This document shows positions 8,736-17,527 of a stretch of 64,000 bases of DNA, one piece after another. Numbering within the stretch: the stretch's first letter is position 1; every line of letters begins with the position of its first letter. The notes under the pieces were generated by a model. That model ran no database searches. It was given only the letters and a program-made list of their open reading frames with translations, and had not been told where the DNA came from. The stretch is from the NCBI RefSeq assembly GCF_003261575.2, contig NZ_CP036175.1, positions 3,906,001 through 3,970,000 on the forward strand. The letters are read 5' to 3'. Both the position numbers and the translations under genes were made by a program. This DNA is from Klebsiella huaxiensis. GTDB lineage: Bacteria > Pseudomonadota > Gammaproteobacteria > Enterobacterales > Enterobacteriaceae.

Positions 8736-9170
8736 TTACCGCCAGACCGAATTTCCAGCCACGGCATAACGCCCAGCGCCCAGGAAGGCAATTGCCAGCG
8801 CGCCGATAAAGAAATAGACCAGACTCTCAATGGCCCAGGCCCCTACCGCGTCCAGCGCGAAGGTTTTGCCCGTCCCGACCATCAGCCAGGCGACGACCAT
8901 TGTAAATGCCAGCACCAGCGCCGCCGGACGCGTCAGAATTCCCAGAATTAACAAACAAGGTGCAACAACCTCGCCCACTAATACGCCATAAGCGATAAAA
9001 CCCGGCAATCCTTTTGCCACCAGCATATTGCTGATTCCCCCTACACCATCAAATAGTTTATGCAACCCGTGAAACAGCATCAGTCCGCCGACGGCAAGTC
9101 GTAACAAGAGTTTGCCAAAGTCGTCATGGGATAGCATTTTATTAACTGAATTTAACAGCAATTTAACCAT
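8736..9170 (-). CDS. DoxX-family membrane protein of unknown function
   Basis: The 144-residue hydrophobic protein has about four membrane segments and the DoxX-family opening pattern (GKLLLRLAVGGLMLFHGLHKL). DoxX proteins are small membrane proteins, some linked to thiol or redox stress; no specific role can be assigned here. A ribosome site (AGGAA) lies 9 nt before the start. The gene is divergent from poxB across 151 bp and convergent with hcr. K-12 has no gene at this position as far as I recall, so it is an accessory or lineage-specific gene. Confidence 0.85.
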   Translation of the reverse strand: MVKLLLNSVNKMLSHDDFGKLLLRLAVGGLMLFHGLHKLFDGVGGISNMLVAKGLPGFIAYGVLVGEVVAPCLLILGILTRPAALVLAFTMVVAWLMVGTGKTFALDAVGAWAIESLVYFFIGALAIAFLGAGRYAVAGNSVWR

Positions 9171-9280
9171 CTGAAATGATTCCTGTTTACCACTTAATGT
9201 GTAGACAGATTATGCGCAATTTTCCCTAAGTAAAAGCAACTGAAAATGAGGGGGAACGACAGGCGTAATGGCTATTTTCA

Positions 9281-9289
9281 TCTAAGCTT
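9281..9289 (+). promoter_or_regulatory. Candidate sigma-S type -10 element for poxB
   Basis: TCTAAGCTT fits the extended sigma-S -10 pattern KCTAYRCTT at 8 of 9 positions. It lies 33 bp upstream of the poxB ATG. poxB is known to be RpoS-dependent in E. coli. The start point would be near 9295. Confidence 0.5.
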
Positions 9290-9321
9290 GTAAGCGTTAT
9301 CACTAAAGGAGATGGAAAACC

Positions 9322-11040
9322 ATGAAACAGACCGTGGCGGCATACATTGCTAAAACTCTTGAACAGGCTGGCGTAAAGCGTATTTGGGGCGTTACCGGAG
9401 ATTCTCTCAATGGTTTAAGCGACAGCCTGAACCGAATGGGAACTATTGACTGGATGCCCACGCGCCATGAAGAAGTCGCCGCCTTCGCCGCCGGAGCGGA
9501 AGCGCAGCTGACCGGCGAGCTGGCGGTGTGCGCCGGTTCCTGTGGACCGGGCAACCTGCACCTGATTAACGGTCTTTTCGACTGCCATCGCAACCACGTT
9601 CCGGTGTTGGCTATCGCCGCCCATATTCCATCCAGCGAAATCGGCAGCGGCTATTTCCAGGAAACCCATCCACAGGAGTTATTCCGCGAATGCAGCCACT
9701 ACTGCGAGCTGGTCTCCTCCCCGGAGCAAATCCCGCAGGTGCTGGCCATCGCCATGCGCAAAGCGGTGATTAACCGCGGCGTATCGGTCGTAGTGCTGCC
9801 TGGCGACGTGGCGCTAAAAGCCGCGCCAGAGAGCGCCAGTAGCCACTGGTATCACGCGCCGCTGCCTGAAGTGATCCCGCAGGAAGAAGAACTTAAAAAG
9901 CTGGCCCAGTTGCTGCGCTACTCAAGCAATATCGCCCTGATGTGCGGCAGCGGCTGCGCCGGCGCGCATAAAGAGCTGGTAGAGTTCGCCGCGAAGCTAA
10001 AAGCCCCCATCGTCCACGCCCTGCGCGGGAAAGAGCATGTGGAATACGACAACCCCTACGATGTCGGCATGACCGGGCTGATCGGCTTCTCCTCCGGTTT
10101 CCACACCATGATGAACGCCGATACTCTGGTGCTGCTCGGCACCCAGTTCCCCTACCGTGCCTTCTATCCGACGGACGCCAAAATCATTCAGATCGACATT
10201 AATCCGGGTAGCATTGGCGCGCATAGCAAAGTCGATATGGCGCTGGTTGGCGATATTAAATCCACTCTCAGAGCGCTACTACCGCATCTGGAAGAGAAAA
10301 CCGACCGCAAGTTCCTCGATAAGGCGCTGGAACACTATCGCGATGCACGTAAAGGGCTTGATGATCTGGCTAAACCCAGCGAGAAAATCATCCACCCACA
10401 GTATCTGGCGCAGCAGATTAGTCACTTTGCCGACGACGACGCCATCTTTACCTGCGACGTCGGTACGCCGACCGTTTGGGCCGCACGTTATCTGAAGATG
10501 AACGGTAAACGCCGCCTGTTGGGTTCGTTCAACCATGGATCAATGGCTAACGCCATGCCGCAGGCCATCGGAGCGAAAGCCACGGCTCCGGAACGTCAGG
10601 TGGTCGCGATGTGCGGCGACGGCGGCTTTAGTATGCTGATGGGGGATTTTCTCTCGCTGGCGCAGATGAAGCTGCCGGTGAAAATTATCATCTTCAATAA
10701 CAGCATTCTCGGCTTCGTGGCCATGGAGATGAAAGCCGGAGGCTATCTCACCGATGGTACCGAGCTGCACGACACCAACTTTGCCCGCATCGCCGAAGCC
10801 TGCGGTATCAAAGGCATTCGCGTAGAAAACGCGGCGGACGTTGACGAAGCGCTGCAAACCGCCTTCAGCACCGACGGTCCGGTGCTGGTGGACGTGGTCG
10901 TCGCCAAAGAAGAGCTGGCGATCCCGCCGCAAATCAAGCTGGAACAGGCCAAAGGTTTCAGCCTGTATATGCTTCGGGCGATTATCAGCGGACGCGGCGA
11001 TGAAGTTATCGAACTGGCGAAAACCAACTGGCTAAGGTAA
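9322..11040 (+). CDS. poxB: PoxB, pyruvate dehydrogenase (quinone)
   Basis: This peripheral membrane flavoenzyme decarboxylates pyruvate to acetate and CO2 and passes electrons to ubiquinone, mainly in stationary phase. The 572-residue length equals E. coli PoxB. Thiamine-diphosphate motifs are visible: the N-terminal catalytic-glutamate region (WMPTRHEEVAAFAAGAE) and the metal/TPP motif beginning GDGGFSML near residue 432 and ending in NN. The C-terminal stretch after residue 535 is the amphipathic lipid-binding tail of the family. AGGAG lies 11 nt before ATG 9322. ltaE and ybjT follow on the same strand, with an ERIC element in between. Confidence 0.97.
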   Translation: MKQTVAAYIAKTLEQAGVKRIWGVTGDSLNGLSDSLNRMGTIDWMPTRHEEVAAFAAGAEAQLTGELAVCAGSCGPGNLHLINGLFDCHRNHVPVLAIAAHIPSSEIGSGYFQETHPQELFRECSHYCELVSSPEQIPQVLAIAMRKAVINRGVSVVVLPGDVALKAAPESASSHWYHAPLPEVIPQEEELKKLAQLLRYSSNIALMCGSGCAGAHKELVEFAAKLKAPIVHALRGKEHVEYDNPYDVGMTGLIGFSSGFHTMMNADTLVLLGTQFPYRAFYPTDAKIIQIDINPGSIGAHSKVDMALVGDIKSTLRALLPHLEEKTDRKFLDKALEHYRDARKGLDDLAKPSEKIIHPQYLAQQISHFADDDAIFTCDVGTPTVWAARYLKMNGKRRLLGSFNHGSMANAMPQAIGAKATAPERQVVAMCGDGGFSMLMGDFLSLAQMKLPVKIIIFNNSILGFVAMEMKAGGYLTDGTELHDTNFARIAEACGIKGIRVENAADVDEALQTAFSTDGPVLVDVVVAKEELAIPPQIKLEQAKGFSLYMLRAIISGRGDEVIELAKTNWLR

Positions 11041-11057
11041 AAATATCCTTTTCAATT

Positions 11058-11184
11058 CATACACAAAATCCTTCGAGTTGCATCAAGGCGGCGAGCCCGA
11101 AAATTCCCGGGAGTATAGATAGCCAGGCGACCGGGGTTTGAGGGTGCAGCCAACGCAGAGGCAACGCGAAGGATGAAGTGTATA
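11058..11184 (-). repeat. ERIC element (127 bp) between poxB and ltaE
   Basis: The stretch has the ERIC layout in reverse orientation: a terminal ATAC, the CTTCGAGTTGCATCAAGGCGGC block, the central CCCGGGAGTATAGATA and GACCGGGGTTTGAG inverted core, the GCAGCCAACGCAGAGGC block, and a terminal GTGTATA. It is 127 bp, the standard unit length. It ends at the ribosome site of ltaE. Confidence 0.85.
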
Positions 11185-11194
11185 AGGATATGAC

Positions 11195-12193
11195 ATGATA
11201 GATTTACGCAGTGATACCGTCACCCGTCCGGGCCGCGCCATGCTGGAAGCAATGATGACCGCCCCGGTCGGGGATGACGTTTATGGTGATGACCCAACCG
11301 TTAACGAACTTCAGCGCTATGCCGCCGAACTGGCAGGCAAAGAGGCCGCGATCTTCCTGCCGACCGGTACTCAGGCCAACCTCGTGGGCTTACTCAGCCA
11401 CTGCCAGCGCGGCGAAGAGTATATCGTCGGCCAGGGCGCACATAACTATCTCTACGAAGCTGGTGGCGCAGCGGTGCTCGGCAGCATCCAACCACAACCG
11501 ATCGACGCAGCAGCAGATGGCTCCCTGCCACTGGATAAAGTCGCATCGAAGATTAAGCCGGACGATATCCATTTCGCCCCCACTCGCCTGCTCACCCTTG
11601 AAAACACCCATAATGGCAAAGTGCTGCCGCGTGAATATCTTAAAGAAGCATGGGAATTCACACGTGAACGCGGCCTGGGGCTGCACGTTGACGGTGCGCG
11701 TATTTTCAACGCCGTAGTGGATTACGGCTGCGAGCTGCGCGATATCACGCAGTACTGCGATTCATTCACTATCTGCCTGTCAAAAGGCCTCGGCGCGCCG
11801 ATAGGATCTCTGCTAGTGGGGAGCCAGGATTACATTCACCGCGCCATCCGCTGGCGAAAAATGGTCGGCGGCGGTATGCGCCAGGCGGGGATTCTGGCGG
11901 CGGCGGGTCTGTATGCCCTGCAGAATAACGTCGAGCGTTTAAAAGAAGATCACAACAACGCCGCATGGATGGCGGAACAACTGCGCGCTATCGGCGCTGA
12001 CGTTATGCGCCATGATACCAACATGCTGTTTATCCGCGTCGGCGAAGAACATGCCGCGCTGGGTGAATATTTGCGCGAGCACGGTGTGTTGATCAACGCC
12101 TCACCGGCCGTACGCCTGGTGACGCATATTGATGTTAATCGCCAGCAGCTCGCAGAGGTGGTGAGCCACTGGCAGGCGTTTCTGAATCGTTAA
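11195..12193 (+). CDS. ltaE: LtaE, low-specificity L-threonine aldolase
   Basis: The 332-residue PLP enzyme cleaves L-threonine and L-allo-threonine to glycine and acetaldehyde. The fold-type I signature SKGLGAPIGS carries the Schiff-base lysine K197. The N-terminal MIDLRSDTVTRPGRAML and the cofactor-contact block LHVDGARIFNA are typical. The ribosome site AAGGA (11184-11188) lies at the junction with the ERIC element, so the insertion has supplied or replaced the leader. It is co-directional with poxB upstream and ybjT 36 bp downstream. Confidence 0.96.
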   Translation: MIDLRSDTVTRPGRAMLEAMMTAPVGDDVYGDDPTVNELQRYAAELAGKEAAIFLPTGTQANLVGLLSHCQRGEEYIVGQGAHNYLYEAGGAAVLGSIQPQPIDAAADGSLPLDKVASKIKPDDIHFAPTRLLTLENTHNGKVLPREYLKEAWEFTRERGLGLHVDGARIFNAVVDYGCELRDITQYCDSFTICLSKGLGAPIGSLLVGSQDYIHRAIRWRKMVGGGMRQAGILAAAGLYALQNNVERLKEDHNNAAWMAEQLRAIGADVMRHDTNMLFIRVGEEHAALGEYLREHGVLINASPAVRLVTHIDVNRQQLAEVVSHWQAFLNR

Positions 12194-12229
12194 AGCGAAT
12201 TATTAAGGTGAATCGTTAAGGAGTCCGGC

Positions 12230-13663
12230 GTGTCGCAACGAATTCTGGTGCTTGGCGCCAGCGGTTATATCGGTCAGCATTTGGTGAAAAGGCTCAGCGA
12301 GCAAGGTTTTCCGGTGCTGGCGGCGGCACGCCATATCGACAGGCTCAAAAAACAGAACCTCCCCGGCGTCGAGTGTCATCAGCTCGATTTAAACCAACCA
12401 GACACGCTCCCCGCTCTGCTGGCGCAGGCCGAAACTGTCTACTACCTGGTTCACGGAATGGGCGAAGGCGGCGACTTTATCCGTCATGAGCGTCAGGTTG
12501 CGCTGAACGTGCGCAACGCCCTACGCCAGGTCCCGGTCCGCGAAGTGATTTTCCTGAGTTCACTTCAGGTTGCGGAACAAGAGCAATCCGACCATCTGCG
12601 CGCCCGCCAGGTCACCGCCGACCTGCTGCGCGAATCAGGTGTCCCGGTCACGGAAGTTCGCGCCGGGATTATCGTCGGGGCGGGTTCCGCCGCCTTCGAA
12701 GTGATGCGCGATATGGTTTACAACCTGCCGGTACTGACGCCGCCGCGCTGGGTGCGCTCGCGCACAACTCCGATTGCGCTGGAAAATTTGCTCTACTATC
12801 TGGTGCAGTTGCTTAACCACCCCACTCACGAGCATCGCGTTTTTGAAGCCGCCGGGCAGGAGGTTTTAAGCTATCAGCAGCAGTTCACCCGTTTTATGGC
12901 GGTTAGCGGCAAGCACCGTCTGCTGATCCCCATCCCTTTCCCAACCCGCTGGATTTCGGTGTGGTTTCTCAATGTGATTACCTCCGTGCCGCCAACGACC
13001 GCCAAAGCGCTGATCCAGGGGCTGAAACACGATCTGATCGCTGACGATCGCGCCCTGCGGACCTTAATTCCGCAGCCGCTGATCGCTTTCGATGAAGCGG
13101 TGCGCCGCACGCTAAAAGAAGAAGAGCAACTGGTGAACTCCAGTGACTGGGGTTACGATGCGCAGGCCTTTGCCCGCTGGCGGCCAGAGTATGGCTACTA
13201 CCCGAAGCAGGCTGGCTGCACCGTAAACACCTCCGCCAGCCTCACCGCATTGTGGAAAGTGGTCAATCAAATTGGCGGCAAAGAGGGTTATTTCTTCGGC
13301 AACGTCCTGTGGAAAACTCGCGGCGCGATGGATTTGCTGATTGGCCATCGGCTGGCAAAAGGCCGCCCGGAAAAAGAATATCTGCAGACCGGCGACGCGG
13401 TGGACAGCTGGAAGGTGATTATCGTCGAGCCTGAAAAGCAGCTCACGCTGTTATTTGGCATGAAAGCCCCCGGCCTTGGTCGCCTGAGTTTTACCCTGCA
13501 CGATAAAGGCGATCATCGCGAGCTGGACGTTCGCGCCTGGTGGCATCCGCACGGTATGCCAGGCCTGTTCTATTGGCTGCTGATGATCCCGGCGCATCTG
13601 TTTATTTTTCGCGGCATGGCGCGGCGCATCGCCCGGCTGGCGGAGCAAATCACCATCAAATAG
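12230..13663 (+). CDS. ybjT: YbjT, NAD(P)-binding SDR-family protein (DUF2867 C-terminus)
   Basis: The 477-residue protein begins with a Rossmann fold (RILVLGASGYIGQHL, GxxGxxG at about residues 10-15) of the atypical/extended SDR type and ends with a DUF2867-like domain (about residues 320-477) closing in a hydrophobic helix (MPGLFYWLLMIPAHLFIF). The substrate is unknown. The start is GTG 12230 with AAGGAG 7 nt upstream. It lies in the same direction as poxB-ltaE and ybjS and probably shares their transcript. Confidence 0.93.
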   Translation: MSQRILVLGASGYIGQHLVKRLSEQGFPVLAAARHIDRLKKQNLPGVECHQLDLNQPDTLPALLAQAETVYYLVHGMGEGGDFIRHERQVALNVRNALRQVPVREVIFLSSLQVAEQEQSDHLRARQVTADLLRESGVPVTEVRAGIIVGAGSAAFEVMRDMVYNLPVLTPPRWVRSRTTPIALENLLYYLVQLLNHPTHEHRVFEAAGQEVLSYQQQFTRFMAVSGKHRLLIPIPFPTRWISVWFLNVITSVPPTTAKALIQGLKHDLIADDRALRTLIPQPLIAFDEAVRRTLKEEEQLVNSSDWGYDAQAFARWRPEYGYYPKQAGCTVNTSASLTALWKVVNQIGGKEGYFFGNVLWKTRGAMDLLIGHRLAKGRPEKEYLQTGDAVDSWKVIIVEPEKQLTLLFGMKAPGLGRLSFTLHDKGDHRELDVRAWWHPHGMPGLFYWLLMIPAHLFIFRGMARRIARLAEQITIK

Positions 13664-13758
13664 AGTATACGCGCAGAATTCTTTCATGATTCCCATTGCA
13701 TCGCAGTCAGAATCACGGAAAATGCGCACGAAATTCTTTTTTGGAACAATAGAGCGAT

Positions 13759-14772
13759 ATGAAGGTACTGGTTACCGGTGCGACCAGCGGATTAGGCCGC
13801 AACGCGGTGGAATATCTGCGTAACAAGGGCATCAGCGTCAGAGCGACCGGACGTAACGAAGCGATGGGCAAGCTTCTGTGCAAAATGGGCGCCGAGTTCG
13901 TTCCCGCAGACTTAACCGAGCTGGTCTCCTCGCAGGCCAAAGTTATGCTCGCCGGTATAGATACCCTGTGGCACTGTTCCAGCTTTACCTCGCCGTGGGG
14001 CACCCAGCAGGCCTTCGATTTAGCCAACGTTCGCGCCACCCGTCGCCTCGGTGAATGGGCTGTCGCCTGGGGTGTGCGCAACTTCGTGCATATCTCTTCA
14101 CCATCGCTCTATTTTGATTACCATCATCATCGCGATATTCAGGAAGATTTTCGTCCAAACCGGTTCGCCAACGAGTTTGCCCGCAGTAAAGCGGCAAGCG
14201 AAGAGGTGATCAATTTGCTGGCCCAGGCTAACCCGAATACCCGTTTTACGATTTTACGCCCTCAGAGCCTGTTTGGCCCGCACGACAAAGTGTTTATCCC
14301 GCGCCTGGCGCAGATGATGCAGCACTACGGCAGCGTTCTGTTACCGCGCGGCGGCAGCGCGCTGGTGGATATGACCTATTATGAAAACGCAGTGCACGCG
14401 ATGTGGCTCGCCAGCCAACCGCAGTGCGACCGTCTGCCTTCGGCTCGCGCTTACAACATCACTAACGGCGAACCACAAACCCTGCACAGCATTGTGCAGA
14501 AGCTTATTAATGAGCTGGGGATTAAGTGCCGCATCCGTTCGGTCCCTTATCCAATGCTGGATATCATCGCCCGCAGCATGGAGCACTTTGGCAATAAGTC
14601 AGCTAAAGAGCCCGCATTCACCCACTACGGCGTCTCTAAGCTGAACTTTGATTTCACCCTCGACATCACTCGCGCCCAGCAGGAGCTAGGCTACCAGCCG
14701 GTGGTGGCGATGGATGGAGGCATCATCCGTACCGCTGCGTGGTTAAAAGACCACGGTAAACTACACCTCTAG
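13759..14772 (+). CDS. ybjS: YbjS, NAD(P)-dependent epimerase/dehydratase-family protein
   Basis: The 337-residue extended SDR protein has the N-terminal cofactor motif MKVLVTGATSGLGRNAVEYL (TGxxxxxG). The Tyr-x3-Lys-type active site is not in its classical form: the corresponding region reads FVHISSPSLYFDY and later NEFARSKAASEEVI. The closest named families are sterol/nucleotide-sugar epimerase-like SDRs, and the reaction is unknown. Its ribosome site is weak (GGAAC well upstream). The gene overlaps the end of convergent amiD by a few bases. Confidence 0.9.
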   Translation: MKVLVTGATSGLGRNAVEYLRNKGISVRATGRNEAMGKLLCKMGAEFVPADLTELVSSQAKVMLAGIDTLWHCSSFTSPWGTQQAFDLANVRATRRLGEWAVAWGVRNFVHISSPSLYFDYHHHRDIQEDFRPNRFANEFARSKAASEEVINLLAQANPNTRFTILRPQSLFGPHDKVFIPRLAQMMQHYGSVLLPRGGSALVDMTYYENAVHAMWLASQPQCDRLPSARAYNITNGEPQTLHSIVQKLINELGIKCRIRSVPYPMLDIIARSMEHFGNKSAKEPAFTHYGVSKLNFDFTLDITRAQQELGYQPVVAMDGGIIRTAAWLKDHGKLHL

Positions 14773-15599
14773 CCCCTACCGTACTTTTCCAGCAGCGCTT
14801 CAGCAATCGCCAGCGTTTGGGCATCGGCAACGCCATCCCAACGCGCGGGGCGGAAGTGCATCTGGAAAGCCATAATCACTCGCTTCTGCTGCGCTGGGGT
14901 CATTTCCGGCGCCACCTGATAGCCATAACGCGACAGCACGTCCAGCAGCTCTGCCGTATCCACCGGTTCGTATGATGGGCGGCCTTGTAGATAAAAAGTC
15001 ACCCGCTGCGCATCCGGCCACGCGCCTATCCCCTGCTCCGCAAGCTTGTGCCACGGGAAAAGCGGCCCCGGATCGTCTTTGCGCTGCGGGGCAATGTCTG
15101 CATGGGCAACGACGTTCTGCGGCGCAATGTGATAGCGGGCGATAATATCTTTCGCCAGCGGGATCAGGGCGTCAATCTGCGCCGGATTAAACGGCGTGAA
15201 GCTTTTTACCCCTGCCGTTTTTTGCCAGCCGCGATTCTCCAGCTCAATGCCAATCGAAGTATCGTTAATGCGCGTACTCCCGCGCCAGAAACTGATGCCC
15301 GCATGCCAGGCCAGATCTTCTTCCGGCACGAGCTGCCAGATCCGCGGCTTGCCGTTATGTCGCGGCGGTTTCTCTGGGATCAGGTAGTGGGAACTCACCT
15401 GATTATCCGTTAGCGTCGCCAGCGAAACGTCAAAATCATCGGCAGTGTAGTGAATCACCAGCACCTTGATGCGCGGATAAGCCGCCTGCGCCGGGTGGCG
15501 CGTATCCAACTGGTAGCCGTCGCGATCGATAATCCCTTTATCCGTGGCGCAGCCCGCCAGCAGCAGCGCGAGCAGGACGCCAGCCCGGCAAATTCTCAT
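14769..15599 (-). CDS. amiD: AmiD, outer-membrane lipoprotein N-acetylmuramoyl-L-alanine amidase
   Basis: AmiD cleaves the lactyl-Ala bond of peptidoglycan and anhydro-muropeptides at the inner face of the outer membrane. The N-terminus is a lipoprotein signal with lipobox LLAGC and acceptor Cys17. The zinc amidase_2 domain follows, with histidines in VLVIHYTADDF, SHYLIPEK, LAWHAG and VVAHADIAPQRKDDPG. A peptidoglycan-binding-1-like domain is at the C-terminus (about residues 205-270). The 276-residue length matches the family. The start overlaps the ybjQ stop by 4 bp, so the pair is one operon. Confidence 0.96.
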   Translation of the reverse strand: MRICRAGVLLALLLAGCATDKGIIDRDGYQLDTRHPAQAAYPRIKVLVIHYTADDFDVSLATLTDNQVSSHYLIPEKPPRHNGKPRIWQLVPEEDLAWHAGISFWRGSTRINDTSIGIELENRGWQKTAGVKSFTPFNPAQIDALIPLAKDIIARYHIAPQNVVAHADIAPQRKDDPGPLFPWHKLAEQGIGAWPDAQRVTFYLQGRPSYEPVDTAELLDVLSRYGYQVAPEMTPAQQKRVIMAFQMHFRPARWDGVADAQTLAIAEALLEKYGRG

Positions 15600-15919
15600 C
15601 GCCGGGTCTTCACCGCAGTGCCGCTGACGCTCACCATCAGCATGCTGCTGTCTTTACCGACGGTTTCGTAATCAATATCAATACCGACTATCGCATCCGC
15701 GCCCAGCGCTTTCGCCTGCTCGCTCATCTCTTCGAAAGCAATTTCACGCGCCTTACGCAACTCTTTTTCATAGGCACCGGAACGACCGCCGACAATATCG
15801 CGAATGCTGGCGAAAAAATCGCGGAATACGTTGGCACCGAGAATTGCTTCCCCCGTGACGACGCCGCAGTATTCGATAATCGGCTGACCTTCCAGGGTCG
15901 GAGTGGTTGAGAATTGCAT
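15596..15919 (-). CDS. ybjQ: YbjQ, small UPF0145 / heavy-metal-binding-domain protein
   Basis: The 107-residue protein is a single YbjQ/UPF0145 domain with the typical opening QFSTTPTLEGQPIIEYCGVVTGEAILGANVFRDFF split over strands and the block ADAIVGIDIDYETVG. Members form beta-rich oligomers and have no firmly known function. It is first in the ybjQ-amiD operon (4-bp overlap) and divergent from ybjP. Confidence 0.93.
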   Translation of the reverse strand: MQFSTTPTLEGQPIIEYCGVVTGEAILGANVFRDFFASIRDIVGGRSGAYEKELRKAREIAFEEMSEQAKALGADAIVGIDIDYETVGKDSSMLMVSVSGTAVKTRR

Positions 15920-16036
15920 GGTGAGACTCCTTCTTTAGCGTTCAATGCGTTAGCTCTAAGGGTCAAGCACAATCCCTATCTGATACACTATGCTTGTAAA
16001 GATATTCTAACGTAGTGAGCTTATAAGGAAATCATC

Positions 16037-16552
16037 ATGCGCTACAAAGTTCTTGCATTAGTCCTCCCTTGCGCGCTGGCGCTCAGCGCCTGTACTACCG
16101 TCACGCCTGCCTACAAAGATAACGGCACCCGCAGCGGCCCTTGCGTCGAAGGCGGTCCGGATGACGTGGCGCAAAAGTTTTATGACTACCAGGTGCAGAA
16201 TCGCAATAGCGATTTAACCGCGCTGCGTCCATATCTGAGTGACGACCTGGCGAAGCTACTGAACGATGCTCGCCAGGACCCGTCAAATCATACCCTGCTG
16301 CAGTCTAACCTGTTCTCCAGTAGCACAACACCTGCCGACAGCGCCGATGTCGCCAGCGCCTCCACGATCCCTAATCGCGATGCGCGTAATATTCCGCTGC
16401 GCGTTGAGCTAAAACAGGGGACGCAAAGCTGGAAAGACGAAGTGCTGATGATTCAGGAAGGGCAGTGCTGGGCCGTTGACGACGTGCGTTACCTCGGCAA
16501 TAACTCCCACGCGCCAGCAGGTAGCCTGCGTCAGAGCCTCGAAAAACGCTAA
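16037..16552 (+). CDS. ybjP: YbjP, lipoprotein of unknown function
   Basis: The 171-residue protein has a type II signal peptide with lipobox ALSAC and lipidated Cys19. The mature part is a small soluble domain (DUF3828-like) with no recognisable catalytic motif. Residues after the cysteine are Thr-Thr-Val, with no Asp at +2, so outer-membrane sorting is expected. AAGGA precedes the start by 7 nt. A perfect 13-bp-stem terminator follows, separating it from artP. Confidence 0.92.
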   Translation: MRYKVLALVLPCALALSACTTVTPAYKDNGTRSGPCVEGGPDDVAQKFYDYQVQNRNSDLTALRPYLSDDLAKLLNDARQDPSNHTLLQSNLFSSSTTPADSADVASASTIPNRDARNIPLRVELKQGTQSWKDEVLMIQEGQCWAVDDVRYLGNNSHAPAGSLRQSLEKR

Positions 16553-16595
16553 TTCAGGTGTTTTAACAGATCCAGCCAAATCAATAACCCCGGTA

Positions 16596-16630
16596 AAATG
16601 TCGGTATTCTTTCCAGTAATACCGACATTT
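16596..16630 (+). terminator. Strong hairpin between ybjP and artP
   Basis: AAATGTCGGTATT (16596-16608) and AATACCGACATTT (16618-16630) form a perfect 13-bp stem with a 9-nt loop. The 3' arm ends in TTT. It is a likely terminator of ybjP. Confidence 0.75.
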
Positions 16631-16669
16631 ACTCCCCTCGCCTTCACGAAGCCATATTTTGTGCTACCT

Positions 16670-16696
16670 TTAAATGTAAACGTGGTTTACATTTAA
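16670..16696. promoter_or_regulatory. Perfect 12-bp inverted repeat at the artP promoter
   Basis: TTAAATGTAAAC and GTTTACATTTAA flank GTG. The right arm contains a -35-like TTTACA (16686-16691), and a -10-like TAAATA lies 16 bp further (16708-16713). A bound dimer would therefore block the core promoter. The factor is not known to me. Confidence 0.6.
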
Positions 16697-16730
16697 CTTT
16701 TAACGCATAAATATTGCATAACTATTCTGC
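16692..16730 (+). promoter_or_regulatory. Candidate paired ARG boxes (ArgR) at artP
   Basis: Two 18-bp windows are separated by the canonical 3 bp. The downstream one (16713-16730, ATTGCATAACTATTCTGC) matches the TGAAT-N4-ATTCA core at 8 of 10; the upstream one (16692-16709) matches at 6 of 10. ArgR repression of art genes is known in E. coli. Confidence 0.5.
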
Positions 16731-16779
16731 CAAAGGTACTATTTGCGGCCTCAATTGCTATTTGTATCAGACTGCCCAG

Positions 16780-17508
16780 ATGAGCATTAAATTAAACGGC
16801 ATTAATTGCTTCTACGGCGCGCACCAGGCGCTGTTCGACATCACGCTGGATTGCCCGCAGGGGGAAACGCTGGTGCTGCTCGGCCCAAGCGGTGCCGGTA
16901 AAAGCTCGCTGCTGCGCGTACTCAACCTGCTGGAAATGCCGCGTTCCGGTACCCTGCACATTGCCGGGAATCATTTCGACTTTACCAAAGCGCCTTCTGA
17001 CAAAGCCATTCGAGAGCTGCGCCAGAACGTCGGTATGGTTTTCCAACAGTACAATCTGTGGCCGCATCTGACCGTGCAGCAAAACCTGATTGAAGCCCCC
17101 TGCCGCGTACTCGGCTTAAGCAAGGATCAGGCTTTGGCCCGCGCCGAAAAGCTGCTCGAACGTCTGCGCCTGAAACCCTACAGCGATCGCTATCCACTGC
17201 ATCTTTCCGGCGGTCAGCAGCAGCGTGTCGCCATTGCCCGCGCGCTGATGATGGAACCGCAGATTCTGCTGTTTGATGAACCGACAGCAGCGCTCGATCC
17301 AGAAATCACCGCTCAGATCGTCAGCATTATTCGCGAACTGGCTGAAACCGGCATCACGCAGGTTATCGTCACCCACGAGGTGGAAGTGGCGCGTAAAACC
17401 GCGAGTCGCGTGGTGTATATGGAAAATGGCTATATCGTCGAACAAGGGGATGCAGACTGCTTCACGCATCCGCAAACCGACGCGTTTAAAAACTATCTTT
17501 CACATTGA
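16780..17508 (+). CDS. artP: ArtP, ATPase of the arginine ABC importer
   Basis: The 242-residue cytoplasmic ATPase powers arginine uptake through ArtQM. It has Walker A GPSGAGKSS (residues 35-43), Q-loop VFQQYNLWP, signature LSGGQQQRVA, Walker B ILLFDEPTAALDP and switch-histidine THEVE. ATG 16780 is chosen because it starts the conserved MSIKLNGINCFYGAHQALF and gives the exact family length; the open frame reaches back to 16714 but that part is promoter DNA. It is first gene of the artPIQM operon, 19 bp before artI. Confidence 0.97.
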   Translation: MSIKLNGINCFYGAHQALFDITLDCPQGETLVLLGPSGAGKSSLLRVLNLLEMPRSGTLHIAGNHFDFTKAPSDKAIRELRQNVGMVFQQYNLWPHLTVQQNLIEAPCRVLGLSKDQALARAEKLLERLRLKPYSDRYPLHLSGGQQQRVAIARALMMEPQILLFDEPTAALDPEITAQIVSIIRELAETGITQVIVTHEVEVARKTASRVVYMENGYIVEQGDADCFTHPQTDAFKNYLSH

Positions 17509-17527
17509 TGTTTTCGGGGAAATGACG

